From positions 1-64,000 of the forward strand of contig WBUK01000007.1 of the NCBI GenBank assembly GCA_008933765.1: a stretch of 64,000 nucleotides of DNA, read 5' to 3'. This document shows, piece by piece, positions 45,441 through 53,945 of this stretch (position 1 is the stretch's first letter; the number at the start of each line of letters is the position of its first letter). The notes below the pieces were generated by a model that was given only the letters and a program-made list of their open reading frames with translations, was not told the origin of the DNA and did not search any database. Made by a program: the position numbers and the translations under genes. Source of the DNA: Ignavibacteriaceae bacterium. Lineage in GTDB: Bacteria; Bacteroidota; Ignavibacteria; Ignavibacteriales; Ignavibacteriaceae.

Positions 45441-47636
45441 ATGAAATTTAAATTTTTGATAATGCTGGCGATTTTCGCCACATCTGCCTTTGCTCAGACA
45501 CTTAAAGGAAGAGTGTTTGAACTTAACGAAAAAGAGGAAAAAGTTCCTCTGATTTCCGCAAATGTCTTCTGGAAAGGTACAACAACAGGTACGGCTACGG
45601 ATATCGATGGTTTCTTCGCGTTGCCGAAACCGACGACTCCAACTGCCTTTTTAGTTGTCAGCTACACCGGATTTGTTGCGGATACTATCGAAGTGGCAAA
45701 ATCGAAAGATTCGATTGAAATTGTGCTCACTTTGAATAAATCTCTGAACGAAGTGGTTATTTCCGCTGAAAGATCTTCCAAGTTTTTGGACCAGGAAGAG
45801 GCGCAAAATGTTGAAATAATCACCAACAAAGAGCTTCTTAAAGCTGCATGCTGCAATTTAGGCGAGAGCTTCACCACAAACGCCTCCGTGGATGTGCAAT
45901 ATCAGGATGCTGTAACGGGAGCCCGGCAGATTCAACTTCTTGGGCTTGCGGGCGCTTATACACAAATGTTGTTTCAGAACATCCCTTCACTGAATGGGTT
46001 AGGAAGTTCGTTCGGTTTGGGGTTTGTTCCGGGTCCCTGGATTTCTGAAATCTCCGTTTCAAAGGGTTCAGCCTCTGTGGTTAACGGTTATGAGTCGATA
46101 ACCGGTCAGATAAATGTTAACTACAAAGAGCCTGCAAACGCTGAAAAGTATTATTTTAACGCTTTTCAAGGCTCCAATTTTAAAACTGACCTAAACGCAA
46201 ACACAACCATTGAACTTTCAGAGAATTTAAGCACAATCATTCTGGCGCATTCCAATTTTGTAACCAAATCGTTAGATGATAACAATGATTCGTTCATTGA
46301 TGAGCCCAAAACTTCGCAATATAACTTTATGAACAGATGGGTCTATCAAAACGATGACGGGTTAGTTTCTCGGTTAAATATTCAATATATGACGGAGAAA
46401 AAGAACGGCGGGCAAATTAACCCCGGCGCTTCCGGTAATCTTTACAAGATCGATATTGATACTAAACACTTCAATCTTGGTTCAAAAACGGGGTATGTTT
46501 TTAGCGCAGAGCCTTACACAAGTTTGGGGCTGATGGTTGATTTCCACTCGCACGAGCAGAACACCCTTTTCGGTTTGAGAAAATATGACGCAACTCAGAA
46601 TGTTCTTTTTTCAAAGTTGATTTTGGAAACAAAAACTTCCGATGAGGTGCACACTCTAACAACGGGATTGAGTTTCACTCTCGATAAACTCAACGAAGAC
46701 CTCGGGTCTTTCAAGCAGGAAAAAACCGAGAGTGTTCCCGGCATATTTCTTGAATATAACTACTCACCTGATAATTTGCTTTCTATTGTTCCGGGTGTGC
46801 GGGTTGATTTCCATAACCTTTTCGGTACTTTGGTTACTCCAAGGATACACTTCAAATACAATTTTGATGAGAACACAATCCTGCGTCTTTCTGCAGGAAA
46901 AGGCTACAGATCTATTAATCTTTATGCAAATAACCTGAACTGGATGGCAAGTTCGAGGCAGTTTTTGGTTAATTCTACTCTCCCTTATGAGGAAGCGCTG
47001 AACTACGGTTTGAACTTAACCCGTTACTTCATGATGGGCGGAAGAGAACTTAGAATTACTGCTGATTATTACCGCACTGACTTCCAAAAGCAGGTTGTTG
47101 CCGATATCGATTCCGATCCGCAGAAAATAATTTTTCAGGATTTGAACGGTCAGTCATATTCCAACAGTTATCAAATAGAAATGGAATACAACTTCATCTG
47201 GGGGCTTGGCTTAACCGCTGCCTACAGATATACCGATGTTAAAACAACTTACAACGGTGTGCTGCGCACGGCACCGCTGCAAAGCAGATTTAAAGTGCTG
47301 ACCACACTTTCTTACACCGTTCCGGAAAGAGACTGGGTTTTCGACGCTACTTTTCTCGTAAACGGGCCCGGCAGAATACCCTCAACCACTTCGAACCCGG
47401 AACCGTACAGAAGAGGTGAAGAATTTAACGCCTGGATTAACATAAATGCGCAAATTACGAAGAAATTCGATCTGTTCGAAGTGTATCTTGGAGCAGAAAA
47501 TCTTACTGATTACACACAACCAAACCCGGTGATCGCCTCTGACGATCCATTCGGGCAGTATTTCGATGCAGCTATGATTTGGGGGCCCATTTCGGGCAGA
47601 AAATTCTATGCGGGCATCAGGCTTTCAGTATTTTAA
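45441..47636 (+). CDS. TonB-dependent receptor with carboxypeptidase-like N-domain
   Basis: A 731-residue outer-membrane active transporter. The signal peptide (1-18) is followed by a CarboxypepD-regulatory-like domain (TLKGRVFELNEK... to about residue 100), a plug (residues 115-220, with KGSASVVNGYESITGQINVNYKEP) and a 22-strand barrel ending FYAGIRLSVF. The plug sequence matches the Bacteroidota receptors often found with metal-associated genes. With the Cys-rich protein upstream and the YHS protein 40 bp downstream, a metal or metallophore substrate is likely, but it cannot be named from sequence. Confidence 0.85.
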   Translation: MKFKFLIMLAIFATSAFAQTLKGRVFELNEKEEKVPLISANVFWKGTTTGTATDIDGFFALPKPTTPTAFLVVSYTGFVADTIEVAKSKDSIEIVLTLNKSLNEVVISAERSSKFLDQEEAQNVEIITNKELLKAACCNLGESFTTNASVDVQYQDAVTGARQIQLLGLAGAYTQMLFQNIPSLNGLGSSFGLGFVPGPWISEISVSKGSASVVNGYESITGQINVNYKEPANAEKYYFNAFQGSNFKTDLNANTTIELSENLSTIILAHSNFVTKSLDDNNDSFIDEPKTSQYNFMNRWVYQNDDGLVSRLNIQYMTEKKNGGQINPGASGNLYKIDIDTKHFNLGSKTGYVFSAEPYTSLGLMVDFHSHEQNTLFGLRKYDATQNVLFSKLILETKTSDEVHTLTTGLSFTLDKLNEDLGSFKQEKTESVPGIFLEYNYSPDNLLSIVPGVRVDFHNLFGTLVTPRIHFKYNFDENTILRLSAGKGYRSINLYANNLNWMASSRQFLVNSTLPYEEALNYGLNLTRYFMMGGRELRITADYYRTDFQKQVVADIDSDPQKIIFQDLNGQSYSNSYQIEMEYNFIWGLGLTAAYRYTDVKTTYNGVLRTAPLQSRFKVLTTLSYTVPERDWVFDATFLVNGPGRIPSTTSNPEPYRRGEEFNAWININAQITKKFDLFEVYLGAENLTDYTQPNPVIASDDPFGQYFDAAMIWGPISGRKFYAGIRLSVF

Positions 47637-47665
47637 TTTAACCAAAGTGTTTTAATTTAACCAAA
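47628..47665 (+). repeat. 19-bp duplication across the TonB receptor stop
   Basis: GT(A/G)TTTTAATTTAACCAAA occurs twice head to tail (47628-47646 and 47647-47665). The first copy contains the receptor's TAA; the second ends just before the AAGGAG of the YHS gene. Confidence 0.9.
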
Positions 47666-47676
47666 AGGAGCACAAA

Positions 47677-48114
47677 ATGAAAAAACATCTTTTTTTAACC
47701 CTTGCTGTTTTCTTCTTCTTCGGGTTTTTGGCTTACGCTCAGGAAAACCCAAACGCAAAAAAGCATGAACACGAAAAAGCAACCGAAGAATGCCACGATT
47801 CTACCGAAGCGTGCAATACCGACGCAAAAGCTGACGCTAAAGACCAAAAAGCCGAAAGCATGGATAATAAGGCAGATAAAACAGATAAGACCGACCAAAA
47901 AGCGGCTGAATCTGTTGATACTCCAACAACCGCTTGGAACGCTGTTTGCCCTGTTCTGGGTAAAGCTGTAAATCCTAAAATTAAACCGGTTGTTTATGAC
48001 GGAAAAGCTTACGGCTTCTGCTGTGCCGGTTGCGACTCGAAATTCGAGAAAAACCCCGAAAAATATATCAAAAACCTGAATGCTGACGGCACCCGGTTTA
48101 TCGGGAAAAAGTAA
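47677..48114 (+). CDS. Exported YHS-domain protein
   Basis: A 145-residue protein with a signal peptide (1-21), a Lys/Asp/Glu-rich linker with internal KADK/DKTDQK-type repeats (residues 25-80) and a C-terminal YHS domain: NAVCPVLGKAVNPKIKPVVYDGKAYGFCCAGCDSKFEKNPEKYI. The FCCAGC motif and the upstream VCPV Cys are the metal-binding positions typical of YHS/TRASH domains. It probably binds a soft metal in the periplasm and belongs with the TonB receptor upstream. Confidence 0.85.
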   Translation: MKKHLFLTLAVFFFFGFLAYAQENPNAKKHEHEKATEECHDSTEACNTDAKADAKDQKAESMDNKADKTDKTDQKAAESVDTPTTAWNAVCPVLGKAVNPKIKPVVYDGKAYGFCCAGCDSKFEKNPEKYIKNLNADGTRFIGKK

Positions 48115-48186
48115 ATTCAAGAAACGATTCGTAACGAAAAAGTTAAACACGAAAGGAAAAGTGGTTTTATCGCCGTTTTTCCACAT

Positions 48187-48228
48187 CCGGTGTTGCCGGA
48201 TTGTATCACACTAAACTTGCAACACCGG
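48187..48228 (+). other. 9-bp inverted repeat after the YHS gene
   Basis: CCGGTGTTG at 48187-48195 and CAACACCGG at 48220-48228 pair perfectly around a 24-nt loop. No U run follows directly, so it is a stem-loop of unknown role, perhaps transcript 3' protection ahead of the terminator 25 bp further on. Confidence 0.7.
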
Positions 48229-48252
48229 GTCGGTAGGCTTTAATTTATTTTC

Positions 48253-48287
48253 AAGCTGCCTCTTGCCAAAAGGGGCGGCTTTTTTTG
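48253..48287 (+). terminator. Rho-independent terminator of the receptor/YHS unit
   Basis: AAGCTGCCTCTT pairs with AAGGGGCGGCTT (two G-U/mismatch positions) around a short loop and is followed by seven T residues. It ends the plus-strand receptor/YHS transcript. Confidence 0.75.
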
Positions 48288-48537
48288 TTCCTCCTTCTAC
48301 TCCCAATCTTATTTTCTGAATAAAAGTCTCTTTTATAAAGTTATTCCAAAATATCGCAAACAAAAAAAACCGGGAATAACTCGCATGAAACCGCATTAAA
48401 TAACTCCATGAAACACCCGGAAATAACTCGTACAAATATTGAATCGCACCCATTGTTGAATCCAAATTCAATTACCATCATCTGATTGTTATAAAATTTT
48501 TAGTTTAGATATTTTTCAATTTATAACGGAGACTTAG

Positions 48538-48885
48538 ATGACACTCAGAACTAATCTGACACACCTTGTTACGGAAGCAGACCATAAAAAATTCACGGAA
48601 GAAAACGAAAATGTAATGATTTGCTGCGGCAGAATGGGGCCTATGTGCATACCCGTGTACGGTGTTATGGAGGAACTTGAAAGTGAATACAAACATGTAA
48701 AATTTGCCGATATGGCTTTCGACTCCCCCGATGCAAAAGTGATCCGCGACCTTCCCGAGTGCAGAGGTTTTGCCGGGCTGCCCTTCACCGTTTACTACAA
48801 GAACGGCAAAGTGGTTAAGGCAACAAGCAGCATTCAATCGCATGAAGAAATAACTGAAATTTTGGATTCTAACTTCGGAAAATAA
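48538..48885 (+). CDS. Atypical thioredoxin-fold protein
   Basis: A 115-residue cytosolic thioredoxin-like protein. The fold is evident from the beta-strands MICCGRMGPMC, FADMAFDS, the cis-Pro segment GFAGLPFTVYYKNGKVV and a C-terminal helix. The active site departs from WCGPC: residues 29-37 read CCGRMGPMC, so the two classical Cys positions appear to be Met34 and Met36, with Cys29/30 and Cys37 nearby. It lies 1 bp before a thioredoxin reductase homologue, so the pair probably forms a dedicated redox couple. The partner substrate is unknown. Confidence 0.85.
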   Translation: MTLRTNLTHLVTEADHKKFTEENENVMICCGRMGPMCIPVYGVMEELESEYKHVKFADMAFDSPDAKVIRDLPECRGFAGLPFTVYYKNGKVVKATSSIQSHEEITEILDSNFGK

Positions 48886-48886
48886 G

Positions 48887-49840
48887 ATGAGCCCACATTT
48901 TGATGTCATCGTTATCGGCGGAGGTCCAGCCGGGTTGACTGCCGGTATTTACCTTTCCCGGGCGAAAGTTTCAACCTTAGTTTTGGATACAGGAATTGTC
49001 GGCGGACAGATGGTTCTGACCCACGAAATAGCCAACTACCCGGGAGTTGAACACATCAGTGGCTACGAGCTTGCAAGAACCATGAAAATGCAGGCACAAA
49101 GTTTCGGCTGTAAAATCAGATCGAACATAAAAATCACTGATGTTCAATTGGAGGGTGAGATCAAATCCGTTGAAGTGAACGGAAAAGAGAGCTTCACTGC
49201 GCCGGCGGTTATAGTAGCAACGGGCGGCAGATCACGACTGTTGGGGGCAACGGGCGAGGTTGAGTTCAAAGGTAAAGGTATTTCATACTGCGCCACTTGC
49301 GACGGCGATTTCTTTCAGGATAAAGAGATAATTGTTGTCGGGGGCGGTAATTCGGCACTTGAAGAGGCGGTTGCTCTGACTAAGTATGCCTCGAAGGTAA
49401 CTGTAGTGCACCAATTCGATCACTTTCAGGCGCTTGAACATTATGTGGAAGAAGCCAAGAAAAATGAGAAAATAGATTTCATAATGGAATCAACAATCTC
49501 GGCTTTTCACGGTGACGAAAAACTTCGTGGGGTCACAATTCAACACATCCCTTCCGGTGAAAAAACTGAAATGAAGATTGACGGAGTTTTTATCTTTATC
49601 GGTTACCAACCCAACACTGAATGGCTGAACGGACAGCTTGAACTGAGCCACTATAACGAAATTGTGGTAAACAAGGATATGGAAACGAGCCTTCCCGGAG
49701 TATTTGCCGCCGGTGATTCAATTACCAAACGATTCAGGCAGGTTACAACCGCAGTTGCAGATGGCACAATCGCAGCCCTGGTTGCTGCTGAATATGTAAA
49801 CCGGCTTAAAAAGGAAGTGAGATCTGTTGAAGTGGCATAG
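48887..49840 (+). CDS. trxB: Thioredoxin reductase-like FAD oxidoreductase
   Basis: A 317-residue low-molecular-weight thioredoxin reductase. FAD-binding GGGPAGLTAGIYLSRA starts at residue 11, the redox pair CATC is at residues 135-138, NAD(P)H-binding GGGNSALEEAV follows, and the FAD-closing motif is GVFAAGDSI. The NAD(P)H region has VVHQFDHFQA where E. coli-type enzymes carry HRRD-like Arg residues that bind the NADPH phosphate. Cofactor preference may therefore differ. Coupled 1 bp after the unusual thioredoxin gene, it is probably its specific reductase. Confidence 0.9.
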   Translation: MSPHFDVIVIGGGPAGLTAGIYLSRAKVSTLVLDTGIVGGQMVLTHEIANYPGVEHISGYELARTMKMQAQSFGCKIRSNIKITDVQLEGEIKSVEVNGKESFTAPAVIVATGGRSRLLGATGEVEFKGKGISYCATCDGDFFQDKEIIVVGGGNSALEEAVALTKYASKVTVVHQFDHFQALEHYVEEAKKNEKIDFIMESTISAFHGDEKLRGVTIQHIPSGEKTEMKIDGVFIFIGYQPNTEWLNGQLELSHYNEIVVNKDMETSLPGVFAAGDSITKRFRQVTTAVADGTIAALVAAEYVNRLKKEVRSVEVA

Positions 49841-50213
49841 CCTCGGTTTTTATGTGCAACCAACTGAAATATCCCCTATTAACTCTCCGGAAATTGTGGG
49901 GGGGGGCGTTACAACAGTTATAATTTATGCACAAACAACAGCTTTATGCACAAACAACAACATTATGCACAAACAACAGCTTTATGCACAAACAACAGCT
50001 TTATGCACAAACAACAGCTTTATGCACAAACAACAGCATTTTACGACACTGACAGTAGTAAAAATTATTTAGCATAGTGCTTTCCACTGCCTGGGCGATC
50101 TGCTCCGTGAGACCGACCCGGCAGTTTTATCAACTTGCAGGAATTTTTTTCCCCCGAATCTGCAATGCTTTCAGAGACATCACAATTTCCTGAAGAAAAA
50201 TAACTTGCAGGAA
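49841..50213. other. 373-bp gap between convergent trxB and MscS genes
   Basis: It is almost entirely repeats: a 19-bp minisatellite (49924-50037) and the duplicated end of the MscS gene (50142-50211). A run of seven G (GGGGGGG at about 49899-49905) lies just before the minisatellite. No terminator with a clean U tract was recognised. Confidence 0.6.
49924..50037. repeat. 19-bp minisatellite, six copies
   Basis: Six perfect-length units of TTTATGCACAAACAACAGC; copy 2 has AAC and copy 3 starts ATT, the others are identical. There are no spacers, so it is not a CRISPR. High identity implies recent expansion or homogenisation. Confidence 0.97.
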
Positions 50214-50281
50214 CTATTTCTTCCCCGGATCTGCAGTGTCTTCAGTGCTACCACCACTTCCTGTTGCAAAATAACTCGCCG
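50142..50281 (-). repeat. 70-bp duplication of the MscS gene 3' end
   Basis: AACTTGCAGGAA recurs at 50132 and 50202, and the 70 bp before the MscS stop (50212-50281) is repeated with drift at 50142-50211 (for example CCCCCGAATCTGCAATG against CCCCGGATCTGCAGTG). A third partial start lies at about 50271 inside the gene, so the coding C-terminus itself may have grown this way. Confidence 0.85.
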
Positions 50282-52064
50282 GAATTGCAGGCGCACTTCC
50301 GTCACGGTTTGCTTTATAATGTGGTGACATAATTTCTACCTTCGCCTCGTTGAAACAATCCTGAATATTTTGGTGCAAAACTGAGTAAATTTCTCCCTGG
50401 TCGTTAGCAAACCGGGTGAAACAACAAAGTTCATATTTAATGTAAAAATCATCTAAACTAACCTGCAAAACAAACGGTTTTGGTTCTTTAAGCACCTTTT
50501 CTGTCCGTTCTGCTGCTTGAATCAACAGTTCATGCACTTGTTTCCAGGGGGCATCGTATCCGATCGTAACATGGGTTTTCAATATAAGTCCGGAAGATCT
50601 TGTTTCAGCAGTATAATTAACAGTGTTGGAGTTCATAATTGTTGAATTGGGTATCGTGATCACCTCGTTATATTTGGTGCGAACACGGGTAACTAACAAA
50701 GTTTTTTCAACAATATTCCCGACGGTATCCCCAATTTTCACAAAATCACCTATCTGATATGCACGCATATATGTAAGCACTGTGCCGGCAATTATGTTTG
50801 AAAGGGAACCTGCAGAAGACAGAGTGAACAAAAACCCAAGAAAGACGGAAACCCCCTGAAACACAGGTGAATCTGAACCGGGCAAATAAGGGAAAATGAC
50901 AATCACCGCAAAAGCAAATATCATAACACGAACGATGTTATAAGTCGGCATCGCCCAATCGGGATAGAAACCGGATACTTTCAATTTCCCGTTTTCTATT
51001 TCAACGGCTATATACCTTACAAACTTGTGGATATAGAAAAACGCCGTTAAAATGACAACAATAGTGATGAAGTTAGGGAGATAATTAACCAAGGCCATAA
51101 CTATCTTCTTTACAGGGTCCCAAACAAAACCAATCAGAGAGACACCTATATTTTTTGTCCATGGGAAAATTGAAAATAACAACGGCAACGAAAGATAAAC
51201 AACCACCACAATCACAAAAAGCCGAACGAGGTTCGAAAAGAAGAAGAAATACTCCTCCTGTCTTTTGGGCGAGATGAATTCATAGTCTTTCATTTTAATG
51301 CCCTTGAACCATTTTTCACTTTTTTCGGAAACAAACTTTTTATATCTGTTAAACCCTTTGTTTATCAGTTTAACAACTAAGAAAAGCCCTATTAACACCA
51401 AAAGAGCAAGCCCGGTTTTAACGGCTAAAGTTTTAAAGCTGATCGAGTCGTTATAAGCATTAATTGAAGCAACAATTCTTGTACGGTAAAGCTCCGCCAG
51501 TTCCATTTTGCTCATTCCCATCCAGAGGGCATCGTTATCCGTTACGCTGGCAACAATCAGATCGTGGTAAAGTAGATCAACGGTTGACTCAGTCCGGACA
51601 ATTTTAAGAGAATCAATCGTAACAAAATATTCATCGGCAACTTTTTTAATTCTCTGAATGTTAAGGTCGGCTCTTTCTTTTGCGGTTAAATTCCCCGCAT
51701 TGACATAAACGACCAGAATTGTATCACCAAAGGGTGCTACGGGGACGCCTTTATTAATCAGTTTTAATGAATCAATCTGCCTGATTTTGGCGAGCCTCTT
51801 TTGCTCTTCCGCTTTTTTAAGGGCTTCTAACTCTGAAAGAAGTTCCTGTTTTTTAAGATTATCGGTGGATTTAAGTTTCTCAATCTCCTTTTCAAGTTTA
51901 ATCCTTTGAAGTGAATCCGCAACCTGAACTGAATCAAGTTTTTGCAGCAGATCGGTGCCTGTAGAATCACCCGGTTGGGCTTGCGGACTTCTGCCGGAAA
52001 CAGCAGAATTTAAACTGAACATAAACAGAATAACTAACGAAAAAATGATGAAATTTCTGCTCAT
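50214..52064 (-). CDS. MscS-family mechanosensitive ion channel with long periplasmic N-domain
   Basis: A 616-residue inner-membrane channel that would open under membrane tension to release solutes. Signal peptide (1-23), then a Lys/Glu-rich coiled coil (residues 45-105), a periplasmic alpha/beta region and about five membrane helices. The pore-lining MscS helix is SSAGSLSNIIAGTVLTYMRAYQIGDFVKIGD, followed by VGNIVEKTLLVTRVRTKYNEVITIPNSTIMNS, the beta-domain signature. The C-terminal cytoplasmic domain ends in a low-complexity Ser/Gly tail (ATGSGGSTEDTADPGKK) that is part of the duplicated end. Confidence 0.92.
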   Translation of the reverse strand: MSRNFIIFSLVILFMFSLNSAVSGRSPQAQPGDSTGTDLLQKLDSVQVADSLQRIKLEKEIEKLKSTDNLKKQELLSELEALKKAEEQKRLAKIRQIDSLKLINKGVPVAPFGDTILVVYVNAGNLTAKERADLNIQRIKKVADEYFVTIDSLKIVRTESTVDLLYHDLIVASVTDNDALWMGMSKMELAELYRTRIVASINAYNDSISFKTLAVKTGLALLVLIGLFLVVKLINKGFNRYKKFVSEKSEKWFKGIKMKDYEFISPKRQEEYFFFFSNLVRLFVIVVVVYLSLPLLFSIFPWTKNIGVSLIGFVWDPVKKIVMALVNYLPNFITIVVILTAFFYIHKFVRYIAVEIENGKLKVSGFYPDWAMPTYNIVRVMIFAFAVIVIFPYLPGSDSPVFQGVSVFLGFLFTLSSAGSLSNIIAGTVLTYMRAYQIGDFVKIGDTVGNIVEKTLLVTRVRTKYNEVITIPNSTIMNSNTVNYTAETRSSGLILKTHVTIGYDAPWKQVHELLIQAAERTEKVLKEPKPFVLQVSLDDFYIKYELCCFTRFANDQGEIYSVLHQNIQDCFNEAKVEIMSPHYKANRDGSAPAIPASYFATGSGGSTEDTADPGKK

Positions 52065-52138
52065 ATTGTCTCCTTTGTGATAAGTTCTGTTGTAAATATC
52101 AACAATCTATTAACTTTTATTTACGGTTACTAACCCTT

Positions 52139-52240
52139 GCCAATTAAAAGAATAAAAAAACTTACGGTGAAGGTAAGTTGCCCGGAAGAATCGGGATAAG
52201 ATGCACCTGCCTGCCAATTAAAAGAATAAAAAAACTTACG
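52139..52240. repeat. 74-bp-period repeat upstream of the MscS gene
   Basis: GCCAATTAAAAGAATAAAAAAACTTACG occurs at 52139 and again at 52213, separated by a unique stretch with a short CCCGG..TCGGG pairing. It lies just after the menC stop and before the MscS gene on the same strand, and may contain the MscS promoter. Confidence 0.9.
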
Positions 52241-52256
52241 ATTAAGTTCAAAACTA

Positions 52257-53567
52257 TTAAAACGAAGTGTTGATTCCCCAACCCGCGCCCTCAGGCACTT
52301 TAATTGTACCCGACTTATATTCAGGTGAAACAGCAACATCTTCAACAAAATATTCACCCTGTGCAACATGATCGCCGGGCAGATTAACTTCTTTACGAGC
52401 CGAAAAATGGACATTCGCAGTTTTGCCCAAAGCAGTTTCCAACATACCGCCACACCAGCATTTCACCCTGTTTTGGTTTGCTAAAACTGCGATTTTTATC
52501 GATTCTAAATATCCTCCGACTCGCTGCGGTTTAATGTTAATTATCAGTTTTTCCACGGATGAATATTGTTTCCAAAGCTCGATTGCCTGGCGGGTGTTCT
52601 GCAGATTATGAATGCTTTCATCTAAGCAGATTGGCGTGTTCAATCCCGAAAGTTGCACAGCATGGTCGATAAAATCATCATTTCTGCCCGGTTGCTCAAT
52701 TAAAAGTAAATTATAACGATCCAACTCCTTTAACCTTGCAACATCGCTTGGGTTGTTTATGTTGTAAGCGGCGTTTGCGTCAACCTGAAGAGGTATGTCG
52801 GGGTATTTTTTCCTAATCGCTTCCAAAAATTGAATATCTTTCCCCGGTTTAATCTTAATTTTCACTCTTGCCACCCCCATTTCTTCCACTGCAATTTTAA
52901 CTTTCGCCATCAGGTCATCCACGGTTGGTTCTAACCCGATGCTTGTTCCGGCCGGCACAGAGTTTCTTGCCCCGCCCCACAATTTATGGACAGGCACCCC
53001 ATACAGGCGCGCAACCGCTTCCCAATATGCAGCTTCCATAGCGCACCGTGAAATGCTGTAACCCATGTATTTATCATACTTTGCGATGAAAGAGTGAACG
53101 GTGGTAACAGGTTCAAGCCCGGATGCAGCAACCCCATTGGCTTCTTCGTACGACTTACCCGTTAGCGCAGCGGTTAAATATTTCAGCCCAATTTCGGTTG
53201 ATCTTGCACACTGCTGATCATAAAACGGAAGTGGCAACGGGCTGCATTCGCCCACCCCTTTAACTATTTCACCTAATTCGGTGCGAAAACTGATCTCAGG
53301 GAAAAATCGTGTAAACGCAACGAATCTTCCAAACGAGGTTTCGAAAGCACGCACTAACTTCATCTCTTTTCGGTGAATAATCACCGATTCTATAAACAAA
53401 GGTTCTTTGTTCTCGAAAATGCCTAATTCCGAACTGAGCGAGATTTCACCGCGTTGGGCTCCCCCACCGCTTAGAACAGAAGCTGCTGCTTTGTTATTTT
53501 CTGAGGTTTCAGCACCAACCGGAGTTGAAATTTCCGCTTTTTTATTTTTGGAGGTTTTGTTTAGCAT
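52257..53567 (-). CDS. menC: o-Succinylbenzoate synthase
   Basis: An enolase-superfamily enzyme that dehydrates SHCHC to o-succinylbenzoate for menaquinone. Barrel residues: the KxK pair in ARVKIKIKPGKD, metal ligands Asp in VDANAAYN, Glu in LIEQPGR and Asp-Glu in CLDESIHN, and the second Lys in INIKPQRVGGY. WCGGMLETALGK is typical of the OSBS/N-acylamino-acid racemase group. The true domain begins at about residue 59 (FIESVIIHRKEMKLVRAF); the first ~57 residues form a low-complexity extension of doubtful authenticity. It lies 25 kb from the other men genes. N-acylamino-acid racemase is the alternative activity. Confidence 0.87.
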   Translation of the reverse strand: MLNKTSKNKKAEISTPVGAETSENNKAAASVLSGGGAQRGEISLSSELGIFENKEPLFIESVIIHRKEMKLVRAFETSFGRFVAFTRFFPEISFRTELGEIVKGVGECSPLPLPFYDQQCARSTEIGLKYLTAALTGKSYEEANGVAASGLEPVTTVHSFIAKYDKYMGYSISRCAMEAAYWEAVARLYGVPVHKLWGGARNSVPAGTSIGLEPTVDDLMAKVKIAVEEMGVARVKIKIKPGKDIQFLEAIRKKYPDIPLQVDANAAYNINNPSDVARLKELDRYNLLLIEQPGRNDDFIDHAVQLSGLNTPICLDESIHNLQNTRQAIELWKQYSSVEKLIINIKPQRVGGYLESIKIAVLANQNRVKCWCGGMLETALGKTANVHFSARKEVNLPGDHVAQGEYFVEDVAVSPEYKSGTIKVPEGAGWGINTSF

Positions 53568-53592
53568 TTCTACACTGTTAGCTTTTGGTTTT

Positions 53593-53643
53593 AATCCGTT
53601 AATGCTGATAATCCGTTAGTGCCGATAATCCGTTAGTGCTGAT
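53593..53643. repeat. 17-bp repeat, three copies
   Basis: AATCCGTTA(A/G)TG(C)(T/C)GAT is present three times head to tail (53593, 53610, 53627) just upstream of menC. Confidence 0.92.
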
Positions 53644-53680
53644 TTGAAAAATTTATTAAATTCTTTTTATCCAAATTTAC

Positions 53681-53740
53681 AACGCACGGATATAGAGCCT
53701 TACGCACGCCCATAGAGTCCTTCACACGAACATAGAGCTT
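53681..53740. repeat. 20-bp repeat, three copies
   Basis: Three 20-bp units follow the pattern (A/T)ACGCACG(G/C)(A/C)-(T/C)ATAGAG(C/T)C(T/C), the third with TTCACACGAA in place of the first half. It is adjacent to, but unrelated in sequence to, the 17-bp repeat. Confidence 0.8.
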
Positions 53741-53827
53741 TTTCAAAAAGAATAGTATTTAATCGTAGAATATATAACATCAGACCAATATAAAAAATTC
53801 GTTAAATTAAGCAAATTTCAAACTTTG

Positions 53828-53945
53828 TTAACCCTTCACTCACCCAAACTCCGGCTAACCTTCCGTTGCTAAGTCTGTTACTCGCTTCCTCTCTCAAACG
53901 CTTAAATCATCCAAACTTCGGCAACACTTTCTGTGGCAGGAGCCG
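53828..53945 (-). repeat. Stepwise duplicated ends of the GH53 gene
   Basis: After the GH53 stop (53946) a 68-bp copy encodes AFERGSE-stop (stop at 53878-53880), against AFERRGK-stop in the gene. A third, more worn copy of the same stretch (CCCAAACTCCGGCTAAC against TCCAAACTTCGGCAAC) ends near 53828. Divergence increases with distance from the gene, as expected for successive duplications. Confidence 0.82.

Larger units (their letters stand above)
48115..48537. other. 423-bp gap with two hairpins
   Basis: It contains a perfect CCGGTGTTG/CAACACCGG inverted repeat (48187-48228) and a terminator (48253-48287), both described separately. The remainder up to the thioredoxin gene includes a pair of related AAATAACTCG(C/T)A motifs near 48375 and 48423, about 48 bp apart. 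No gene is seen. Confidence 0.5.
53568..53945. other. 378-bp repeat-filled gap
   Basis: The gap between GH53 and menC holds a 17-bp x3 repeat (53593-53643), a 20-bp x3 repeat (53681-53740) and duplicated GH53 ends (53828-53945), each listed separately. No gene or clear terminator is seen. Confidence 0.6.

Noticed and set aside
49924-50037. CRISPR-like array
   Set aside because: The 19-bp units are directly adjacent with no spacers and no cas genes are nearby; it is a minisatellite.
52257-53567. Dipeptide epimerase rather than MenC
   Set aside because: The WCGGMLETALGK and INIKPQRVGG segments fit the OSBS/NAAAR group better, and the genome needs a MenC for the men genes present; not fully excluded.
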